From Flavobacterium chilense (GTDB lineage: Bacteria; Bacteroidota; Bacteroidia; Flavobacteriales; Flavobacteriaceae), in the NCBI RefSeq assembly GCF_001602525.1, contig NZ_LSYT01000002.1:434001-498000 (forward strand): a stretch of 64,000 bases of DNA. The letters are read 5' to 3'. Made by a program: the position numbers and the translations under genes. Under the pieces are notes generated by a model. It had not been told where the DNA came from and made no database searches. It saw only the letters and a program-made list of their open reading frames with translations. How positions within the stretch are numbered: position 1 is the stretch's first letter; each line of letters opens with the position of its first letter. This document shows positions 16,345 through 22,218 of this stretch, in pieces.

Positions 16345-16893
16345 TTAGATTTTACCTGTAAACTGCACTATCAATTCTACATGCTCTATTAGCTTTACTT
16401 TTTTTAGCTTTTTCACATCCTTATTACCGCCCGCCACAAGAATTGGCTCATAACCGAAACATTCATCATGAGCAGGTATACCCAATAGATCAACGGCGTC
16501 CTTATATGGTTCCCAACTAAATTCGTCTTGTAAATATTCTTCATCAGGCAGACATCTTGTAAAGAATATATCATAATCCTTTCCTGCCACCTCAATATTT
16601 CTATGACGAAAGTCTAAGAAATAGAGAAAGTCATCTTTTTTTACAATTAGGTCTCCCATTCCTGTTGCAAAAAGAACAAAATAATTTTCATTATAATCTG
16701 ACCAGGATTTCTGCAACAAATCTTTGTAATTATCGGGATTTACAATTTTTATATAGCCATTTAGAATTTCACCAAAGCCATATTCTTGCCAAATATCCAG
16801 AACTTTGGAATCTAATTTTCCTTTGTATTTTTCAATTATGGTTGTCGATGGATTTTCAGTAAATCGAAAATCATTAAACAAATCGTTACTCAT
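16345..16893 (-). CDS. Tdi1/DUF1851-like immunity protein (GAD-like domain)
   Basis: An ATG also exists at 16917, but the start at 16893 (MSNDLFNDF) fits the family better. The 182-residue cytosolic protein reads VLDIWQEYGFGEILNGYIKI, then YKDLLQKSW, then YFVLFATGMGDLIVKKDD, then DIFFTRCLPDEEYLQDEF. The last part is YEPILVAGGNKDVKKLKKVK followed by a short strand. This arrangement, a GAD-like domain followed by the Tdi1/DUF1851 C-terminal region ('cf.fypal.lGG......l.k....eh..il'), is characteristic of the immunity protein of the type VI DNase Tde1. It should act in the cytosol on an unknown toxin. Upstream lies an ankyrin-gene remnant. Confidence 0.75.
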   Translation of the reverse strand: MSNDLFNDFRFTENPSTTIIEKYKGKLDSKVLDIWQEYGFGEILNGYIKIVNPDNYKDLLQKSWSDYNENYFVLFATGMGDLIVKKDDFLYFLDFRHRNIEVAGKDYDIFFTRCLPDEEYLQDEFSWEPYKDAVDLLGIPAHDECFGYEPILVAGGNKDVKKLKKVKLIEHVELIVQFTGKI

Positions 16894-16942
16894 AGTTCTT
16901 AAGTGTTTAAATGACATTGATAGAGAATCTTGATTTTATATT

Positions 16943-17045
16943 TTAAGCTTTTCTTAAAAGCTCAACAATTTTAATTTTAAAATTGTCTGTAAAAGCAAGT
17001 GTAAGGACAGTCTCGTTTTTATCATTGTTAATGTTTTTGTCAGTC
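16943..17045 (-). pseudogene. Truncated tail of an ankyrin-repeat gene
   Basis: The minus strand encodes 33 residues ending in TAA at 16943: DKNINNDKNETVLTLAF, then TDNFKIKIVELLRKA. They match the C-terminus of the intact ankyrin protein at 23601-24782 (DKDITNDKDETALMLAS, then GDNLKVKTVELLMKS). The reading frame is intact across this stretch but no gene body is left. The upstream end of the match coincides with palindromic repeat D2. It is evidently a decayed duplicate left by recombination. Confidence 0.8.
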
Positions 17046-17076
17046 TCCCCGCTACCGCACGTATCCTTTCGTGGGG
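17046..17076 (-). repeat. GC-rich palindromic repeat, family D copy 2
   Basis: Read on the minus strand it gives CCCCACGAAAGGATACGTG followed by CGGTAGCGGGG, matching the copy at 6456-6484. It forms the breakpoint of the ankyrin remnant. Confidence 0.65.
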
Positions 17077-17104
17077 TACGTATACAACTTTATTTTTCAG
17101 AAAA

Positions 17105-17770
17105 CTATTTATTCAATATATCTACCAACCATTCATGCTCTTCATTACTTAGCGGAAATTTATACCCTAACAACAAACATTGCATATTGAGCCACATTTG
17201 TTGTTTCATGAATATTTTAAATTGCATCGTATAGTCTAACTTTTCAGGCAGTAATTTTAGTTTCTTTATTCTTTCATTGTTTCTGTTTTTTAGTGTTTTT
17301 ACATCTTCTGCAGATATATTTTTAATAGAAGGCATTTTATTTGCCTGTTCTATCTGAATGTTTTTTACCAGATAAAAACCCATTGTTTTTTCTAAATTAA
17401 GAGGTTTAGAAATAAAGTTTTCTACTTGTTCTTTATTTACAAAAACGGTGTCAGTGTACATAGATAAGGCATTTTCGTTTTCAATAAATTCTAATACTGC
17501 CAAGCCCTTAGTTTTTGCACCATTAAATTTATCCTGCTTAAAAAAATAGATGTTTTCTTTCGTAGTGCTTTCCAGAGGGACAATAAATTGAGTTTTCTCT
17601 TTGGTCTGGTCATTAATAGATGTTATTTCAAGGCTTTTTTTGTTTTCTATTTTAGCTGTCAAAATAGTGTTGTTTAACTCTTTGTCAAAAAGCCTGAATA
17701 CTTCGGTTTCCTGAGAATGGCAACCGCTAAAGAAAAATAAAATTGTCAGGGCTATAAAGTATTGTTTCAT
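17105..17770 (-). CDS. Hypothetical lipoprotein
   Basis: This 221-residue protein has a lipoprotein signal (MKQYFIALTILFFFSGC) with Cys17, so it is envelope-anchored. The mature part begins with a beta-rich region (FRLFDKELNNTILTAKIENK, then TTKENIYFFKQDKFNG). The C-terminal half is helical and charged, with RNNERIKKLKLLPEKLDYTM and a final EEHEWLVDILNK. I recognise no family. Repeat B3 with a -7 element about 52 bases 5' of the ATG should drive it. Confidence 0.6.
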   Translation of the reverse strand: MKQYFIALTILFFFSGCHSQETEVFRLFDKELNNTILTAKIENKKSLEITSINDQTKEKTQFIVPLESTTKENIYFFKQDKFNGAKTKGLAVLEFIENENALSMYTDTVFVNKEQVENFISKPLNLEKTMGFYLVKNIQIEQANKMPSIKNISAEDVKTLKNRNNERIKKLKLLPEKLDYTMQFKIFMKQQMWLNMQCLLLGYKFPLSNEEHEWLVDILNK

Positions 17771-17792
17771 GTGTTGTTGTTCGTTATGCTTT

Positions 17793-17890
17793 TAATGAAA
17801 TATAATCATCTCGTTATCAGGTAAAAATATCAAAAGCAAAAAAACGAAATAGCTTCTAAAAGCTATTATTGTATCAAAATAAGTTTTGAT
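17793..17890 (+). repeat. Repeat family B, copy B3 (hairpin form, truncated)
   Basis: It contains TTATCAGGTAAAAATATC (minus-strand -7 TATTTTTA at 17829-17822) and AATAGCTT-CTAA-AAGCTATT at 17848-17867. Relative to B1 both arms of the stem changed so that pairing is kept. The distal half is missing and family A copy A8 follows directly. Confidence 0.85.
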
Positions 17891-17897
17891 TTATGCG

Positions 17898-18000
17898 CCT
17901 TCTAAAGTCTTCCGAAACAAGCAAATGTTATTTTTTAGCATGCACAGCAATCTCTTAATTTTTGAACGTTTATTTTTTAAAGAACACTTTGCAGAGCGGG
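17898..18000 (+). repeat. Intergenic repeat family A, copy A8
   Basis: A full copy: GTCTTCCGAAACAAGCAA, AGCATGCACAGCAATCTC, AAGAACACTTTGCAGAGCGG. It lies 22 bases past the stop of the gene at 18023-18319. Confidence 0.85.
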
Positions 18001-18022
18001 TTACAGACTTATAACTACTTAA

Positions 18023-18319
18023 TTAATGCTCTTTGACTAATGAGCTATAAACCAGCATTAACCCTAATGGTAGAAATAAAAACAAGGCTCCTATAATGCC
18101 ACATATGCGTGCAGTACCACGTCCAAGATAACGACTTATCTGGCCCATTGTCCATTTATGGTGATACTCGCCATCGGGTGCATATAACCAGTCCCAATCT
18201 TTAATGGCGCCAATAATCATTAATATACCCATGCTGGTTAAGGCTGATCCAAGTATCAACATTGCTGTATTCTGGTGGGTATCTATCCAGTTGCCAAAGT
18301 CTAAATTGTCTTTTTTCAT
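18023..18319 (-). CDS. Imm17-like two-helix membrane protein
   Basis: This 98-residue protein has two transmembrane segments: ILGSALTSMGILMIIGAIKD (about residues 22-41) and ICGIIGALFLFLPLGLML (about 72-90). Between them lies DWDWLYAPDG, then SRYLGRGTARI. The pattern 'G....IIGAI.nWdW.......r......GR...RI...I.G..l...G' is that of Imm17, small membrane immunity proteins of polymorphic toxin systems. The immunity role follows from the family; the cognate toxin is not seen. The 3' side carries repeat A8; the 5' side carries the remnants at 18440-18593. Confidence 0.6.
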   Translation of the reverse strand: MKKDNLDFGNWIDTHQNTAMLILGSALTSMGILMIIGAIKDWDWLYAPDGEYHHKWTMGQISRYLGRGTARICGIIGALFLFLPLGLMLVYSSLVKEH

Positions 18320-18439
18320 TTAAAATATTAATAAATTTTACAAATTGAGTGACGGATTGTGTTATTATAAAGGGAAAATTTCTTATCTGTTTTTATTCTT
18401 CCAATGTGTCTTCATTGATAAAGTTGTAGTTATCCTCTA

Positions 18440-18526
18440 TTAGTATTTTAGGTAATCCTCAAAACTATCAGCAATTACCATAAACTCGTCTGGGGCGTGA
18501 AAAAACCTGACTATCTGACCCTTTTT
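18440..18526 (-). pseudogene. Truncated tail of a SUKH-like gene
   Basis: The minus strand encodes KKGQIVRFFHAPDEFMVIAD then SFEDYLKY and a TAA at 18440. The ending 'G.iv.F.hape.f..iAdSFedyL' is typical of the C-terminus of SUKH/SMI1 immunity proteins. The frame is out of register with the 5' fragment that adjoins it upstream at 18531-18593, so this is a recombination remnant. Confidence 0.65.
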
Positions 18527-18530
18527 CCTT

Positions 18531-18593
18531 CTGCTGGCGCGAGCGCCCTGCTCGTGAACTTCGCGAATTATTAATGAAATGTAATAGTTTCAT
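18531..18593 (-). pseudogene. 5' fragment of a paralogue of the gene at 10389-11033
   Basis: From an ATG at 18593 the frame reads MKLLHFINNS, then RSSRAGRSRQQ, against MKPLHFINDS, then LNSQEGRSRQQ in the intact gene. Similarity stops where the SUKH-like tail begins; the frame continues only to a stop at 18468. Repeat B4 precedes it just as B1 precedes the intact gene. Part of the fragment is the GC-rich palindrome C (CGAGC-GCCCT-GCTCG at 18540-18554). Confidence 0.75.
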
Positions 18594-18745
18594 TATCAGG
18601 TAAAAATATCAGAAAACCAAAATATAAACAGTCACTAAAAGTCATGATTGTATCAAAATAAGTTTTAAACGAAAGATTATTTTAGCCGTTTTGTGAATCT
18701 ATTTGGGGAGTAAGTTTAAATTATGTAAACTTTTCAGGACTAGAC
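18594..18745 (+). repeat. Repeat family B, copy B4
   Basis: It has the minus-strand -7 TATTTTTA at 18608-18601, then GTCACTAAAAGTCATGATTG, TATCAAAATAAGTTTTAAAC and the distal block ending CTTTTCAGGACTAGAC. It is complete but now stands before a dead 5' fragment. Confidence 0.85.
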
Positions 18746-18748
18746 ATT

Positions 18749-18778
18749 TTGCGTTCACGAGCAAGATGCTCACGCCAG
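18749..18778 (+). repeat. GC-rich palindrome, family C copy
   Basis: GAGC-AAGAT-GCTC lies inside TGCGTTCACGAGCAAGATGC and is followed by TCACGCCAG. It is the mirror of the sequence at 18535-18562, so two copies in opposite orientation flank repeat B4. Confidence 0.7.
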
Positions 18779-18823
18779 ATGAGAGCATAACACTTCGACC
18801 AGTTGCATGACCAAGAATATAAA

Positions 18824-19411
18824 CTATTCGACCTTATTAAGATAGTAGTGCAATTGAGAAAGATCTCTATAAATACTTCTATCTTTAAATGTAAAGTTTT
18901 GAGATTTAGTAAGTGTTTCGATAAGTTTTGTTTGAGCTTCCAGTTCATTTTTTACTAAAGGAGTATTTATATTATCATCAAAATATCCCAATGATTCATT
19001 TTCAATTATTACATCCATTATTTGAATTGTGATCTCTCCAAAATTTGAACCGAATCGAATATTGTTTGATAAACCTTGATATATGAAATCCAGATAGATA
19101 ATAATCTGCTTGATTGCCCCGTGTGGCAGGTAAAAGTCATTTAGTAGTCCAATTTCTTCCTCATCAATAGGATAAAAATTACTATACACCTTTTCTAATT
19201 CTACTTTATGAACATGTTTATTTTCGATGCAACTCCATAAAAAAAACCAGATTGGTTTGATCTTTTTTGAATAATCTGGAGTTTCTTTTTCAAATTTTTC
19301 AAATATGTCATATGCGTAGTTTACATTCCATAAAGCCCAGAACAGCAAATTTTCGTCTAATATTTTAGGATAATTGTCATTAATATCTTTTTGATACTCT
19401 TTGAAATTCAT
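18824..19411 (-). CDS. Hypothetical helical cytosolic protein
   Basis: This 195-residue protein has no signal peptide. It starts MNFKEYQKDINDNYPKILDE, continues with FWALWNVNYAYDIFEKFEKE, and appears all-helical with several Trp. It ends with FTFKDRSIYRDLSQLHYYLN. I cannot place it in a family. It is flanked by repeat B5 (5') and B4 plus palindrome C (3'). Its place in the array suggests an immunity protein, without motif evidence. In B5 an out-of-frame ATG starts MKLLHFIN, a trace of the gene-10389-type start sequence, so the present gene was joined to a borrowed 5' module. Confidence 0.6.
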   Translation of the reverse strand: MNFKEYQKDINDNYPKILDENLLFWALWNVNYAYDIFEKFEKETPDYSKKIKPIWFFLWSCIENKHVHKVELEKVYSNFYPIDEEEIGLLNDFYLPHGAIKQIIIYLDFIYQGLSNNIRFGSNFGEITIQIMDVIIENESLGYFDDNINTPLVKNELEAQTKLIETLTKSQNFTFKDRSIYRDLSQLHYYLNKVE

Positions 19412-19446
19412 ATATGTTAGTTGAATTAATAAAATGCAATAGCTTC

Positions 19447-19601
19447 ATTATCAGACAAAAATATCAAAAACCAAAACCAAAAACAGCTACTAAAAGCCAT
19501 TACTGTATCAAAATAAGTTTTAAACAAAATATTATTTTAGCTGTTTTGTAAATCTATTTGGGGAATAAGTCTAAATGTGTAATTTTTCAGGACGAGACAG
19601 G
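19447..19601 (+). repeat. Repeat family B, copy B5
   Basis: It has the minus-strand -7 TATTTTTG at 19463-19456, then CAGCTACTAAAAGCCATTAC, TATCAAAATAAGTTTTAAAC and the distal block ending AATTTTTCAGGACGAGACAG. It is 5' of the gene at 18824-19411 and 3' of that at 19631-20077. Confidence 0.85.
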
Positions 19602-19630
19602 GAATAGTTTTGCTTCGTACTTATACATAA

Positions 19631-20077
19631 TTACCAGTATTTGCTTTCGGCATCAGACCAGTCAATTTGATTGCTATTCATCCAAGATGTTTTATTAGAT
19701 TTTTGATTTGGATTTTCAAAGAAATCACAAATAATTTCCCATGCCAATTTAAGAGATAAACATGACCCTTGTGGAATTAAAGTTTCATCTCCTGCATCAA
19801 CTATTATATCCATTGAGGACTTATCATTAACACTATACCAACTTTGCCCTTCTCTGGCATTTGGGATATTATAATCATAACGGAATGAAAAACCATGATT
19901 AATATAATTTACAAAGAAGAGTATAATTTTTTGTCCATCATTTCGATTATACTCAAAAGATCCTGAATTTGAGTATTCCCAATCCTCATCTTTATAATTT
20001 AAAAAATAAGATTTGTAATCATTTAGATTTGCATTTTTCGTTAATGGGTTTTCTAAAAAAACAGCTTTAATATTCAT
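19631..20077 (-). CDS. Imm1-like immunity protein
   Basis: This 148-residue cytosolic protein reads WEYSNSGSFEYNRNDGQKII, then FSFRYDYNIPN, then a DIIVDAGDETLIPQGSCLSL block followed by LAWEIICDFFENPN and WMNSNQIDW. The order of an L-to-strand block, 'd.ga.g..IP.gs.ls...A...v..Ff', and a closing W-rich tail resembles Imm1, an immunity family linked to deaminase-type toxins. The match is by layout and is moderate. Repeat B6 lies 5' with the -7 element about 76 bases from the ATG; B5 lies 3'. Confidence 0.6.
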   Translation of the reverse strand: MNIKAVFLENPLTKNANLNDYKSYFLNYKDEDWEYSNSGSFEYNRNDGQKIILFFVNYINHGFSFRYDYNIPNAREGQSWYSVNDKSSMDIIVDAGDETLIPQGSCLSLKLAWEIICDFFENPNQKSNKTSWMNSNQIDWSDAESKYW

Positions 20078-20144
20078 TTCTATAATGTAAATTCCATTTC
20101 TCTATTGTGAACTTAATAAATCATTACTAAGTTTAATTGCTTTA

Positions 20145-20280
20145 TAAGCAGGTAAAAATATCAAAAACCAAAAATAAAAATAGCTACTAAAAGCCATTAC
20201 TGTATCAAAATAAGTTTTAACCAAAACATTATTTTTAATTATTTTGCCAATCTGTTTTAAGATTTGATGTAAAGTGTAAT
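20145..20280 (+). repeat. Repeat family B, copy B6
   Basis: It contains AGCAGGTAAAAATATC (minus-strand -7 TATTTTTA at 20160-20153), TAGCTACTAAAAGCCATTAC, TATCAAAATAAGTTTTAACC and a divergent distal block. It is 5' of the gene at 19631-20077. Confidence 0.8.
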
Positions 20281-20286
20281 GTTTTT

Positions 20287-21159
20287 TCAGTCAGTTTTTG
20301 GGCTATTTTTAATATTTTCAATTGCAATTTGAGCCATTTTTGAAATAGAATATTGGGTTTTCTTTGAGCTTCCATGACCATGCCAGTCTATTGAAAGCTT
20401 TGTTTCGGGGTGCAGATCATCTAGTAATAGTTTTTCAAGAAAAATTATTGATTCCTGATTATTAGTGTTGCTTAAAAGCCTTGCACATTGATATCTGAAA
20501 AATGGGTTTTTATGTGTTGTATTTAGCTGTAGATATTTTACACCAATATTATACTGTTCCTCTAATAATTGTTTAGCATATAAAATAAAAATTCTTTCTT
20601 CATCTTCTGAGTTTAAATCATGCGAGTGTTCTGATAAGTAAGAGCTATTAAATTCGTAAAGTTTGTCGTTGTTAATAGTCATTAACCAGATTCCATTCTC
20701 GTTCCAGAATTTTTCTGATTTAAATTGGTATAAGTTATCTGTTGAAATTAAAAACTTTTCAGAGCGCTTGTTTCCATTGTTAAACCACTCCGTTAAACTC
20801 ATCTTTTCTCTCTCATATTCAAAAAGAAGTGTTTTGTTTTTATCTTCAATTTTCACCATGAGTAATGTTCCCTCATGGTATGTTTTGGTGTGTTTGTTTT
20901 CGCTGATCCATGAAAAGTGTGTACTTACGGGAACTCCATTTTGATAAAATCCTTCTCGCATTATTTTATTATTCTTTTTATCAAAAAAATAAGTATGCCC
21001 ATGTACAATTCCATTATAAAAACGCCATTTTTCATATGAGCCATCATCAAATTCATCTATGGCTATACCAGTAAATTTTTTCTTCTTATAAATTGCACCA
21101 TAGAGAACACATTCATCTTCCCAATCAAGTTCGTCATATTTTATTTTTAATTCTGTCAC
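20287..21159 (-). CDS. MORN/YwqK-like N-terminus with HEAT-like C-terminus
   Basis: This 290-residue cytosolic protein has no signal peptide. The N-terminal part has 'G.a...yd.G....w.y.nG..hG....fd': FTGIAIDEFDDGSYEKWRFY, then NGIVHGHTYFFDKKNNK, then GFYQNGVPVST, the antitoxin-like YwqK/MORN pattern. From about residue 195 it turns helical: AKQLLEEQYNIGVKYLQLNT, then FFRYQCARLLSNTNNQES, then a closing helix, similar to HEAT-type repeats. Only the partial copy B7 lies 5', without the -7 element, so its promoter is not obvious. The function is unknown. Confidence 0.6.
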   Translation of the reverse strand: MTELKIKYDELDWEDECVLYGAIYKKKKFTGIAIDEFDDGSYEKWRFYNGIVHGHTYFFDKKNNKIMREGFYQNGVPVSTHFSWISENKHTKTYHEGTLLMVKIEDKNKTLLFEYEREKMSLTEWFNNGNKRSEKFLISTDNLYQFKSEKFWNENGIWLMTINNDKLYEFNSSYLSEHSHDLNSEDEERIFILYAKQLLEEQYNIGVKYLQLNTTHKNPFFRYQCARLLSNTNNQESIIFLEKLLLDDLHPETKLSIDWHGHGSSKKTQYSISKMAQIAIENIKNSPKTD

Positions 21160-21177
21160 TTTTTACTTTTTAAGGAT

Positions 21178-21261
21178 TTAATCGAAAGATTGTTTTTGAT
21201 TGTTTTGCCAATCTATATTGGGAGCAAGTCTAACTATGTAAACTTTTCAGGACGAGACAGG
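21178..21261 (+). repeat. Repeat family B, copy B7 (distal half only)
   Basis: It contains AATCGAAAGATTG, GTTTTGCCAATCTATATTGG and CTTTTCAGGACGAGACAGG, but lacks the -7 element and hairpin of the full copies. It lies 5' of the gene at 20287-21159. Confidence 0.75.
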
Positions 21262-21335
21262 AGACTGTATAAACTTGTAATTTACGGCTAGCCACATCTA
21301 ATGCCAAATCTGGATTAGGTAGAATGTATTTTGTA

Positions 21336-22064
21336 TTATTTGAATTTTGGATAGTTTTTGTTCCAATATTCTTCGATGAAATTCCATTTGCCTGTATTAG
21401 AATCTAAGACTGAATAGGGAAGTTTTTTTATCAGTTTTAAATTATTTTCATCATTGTTGAGCACTCTGGAGATTTGAATACTTTGCGGTTCTTCTTCATC
21501 GTCACAACCTTTTCCATAAATATAGCCTAGTTCGACGGTCTCAAAATTTTTGAACGTAAATAGTTTACTTGTCCAATTCATATCAGCACAACCTGCCCGG
21601 CAATAGCTGTACCAATAATTAGGATTGGATTTTAACTGAACAGGTTCACGGATACGTTCAAAACCTATAGATTTTACAAAAGTATTATTTAATGAATCAT
21701 ACAAATAAAGTTCATGGTCGCCCCTTTGTTCTCCACGAGAAAACAGGATGTCAAAATTACCATCATTATTAAAATCTATAAATTCATGATTATAAAGTCC
21801 CTCTTTTTCAATGTAGGTTGTGAAAATTTTTAAAGAGTCTCTCTTAACCAGGACCAAAAGCGTATCACTATTTTCTAAATCGGGATCAATAGTTGCAATG
21901 TAGAAGGAATGCCCTTTGGAAAACACAGTTGTATCTGAGTTGAAATAACTTTCTACCGTTGTAGTGTCTGCTGCTACTTGTTTTACAACAACAGTATTGT
22001 TTCTTTTGCTGCACGAAGTCAATACGGCTATTACGGTAAGTATAAAACTTAATTCTGTTTTCAT
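21336..22064 (-). CDS. Lipoprotein with FG-GAP-like calcium loop
   Basis: This 242-residue protein has a lipoprotein signal (MKTELSFILTVIAVLTSC) with Cys18. At about residue 100 it has FIDFNNDGNFDILFSRGEQR, a D-x-N-x-D-G-x-x-D loop of the FG-GAP type, followed by HELYLYDSLNNTFVKSI. Three cysteines sit in YCRAGCADMN and KGCDDEEEP. The family resembles the XAC2610-like proteins at 1262 and 3326 in this window. Envelope-anchored; a role in ion binding is inference from the loop. The 5' region (22065-22218) has no B module. Confidence 0.7.
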   Translation of the reverse strand: MKTELSFILTVIAVLTSCSKRNNTVVVKQVAADTTTVESYFNSDTTVFSKGHSFYIATIDPDLENSDTLLVLVKRDSLKIFTTYIEKEGLYNHEFIDFNNDGNFDILFSRGEQRGDHELYLYDSLNNTFVKSIGFERIREPVQLKSNPNYWYSYCRAGCADMNWTSKLFTFKNFETVELGYIYGKGCDDEEEPQSIQISRVLNNDENNLKLIKKLPYSVLDSNTGKWNFIEEYWNKNYPKFK

Positions 22065-22218
22065 GTTTTAAAGCTTTTGTGCAATGCTGTGTATTATGTG
22101 ATAATGTTTGGAATAAAGCATAAAAGAAATTCAGGCATTAGAATACTATGACATATGCTTAAAAAATCTGTAAATTTTTAGACCTGACAGATTGTAAAAA
22201 TCTACCAGTTCTGAATTT

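Noticed and set aside
6485..21261. CRISPR array as an explanation of the repeats
   Set aside because: Repeats A and B are 100-150 bp, imperfect, and separated by whole genes; there are no short regular spacers and no cas genes.
6485..21261. Integron attC cassettes
   Set aside because: The cassette-like arrangement is suggestive, but no RYYYAAC/GTTRRRY core sites or tyrosine integrase gene can be seen.
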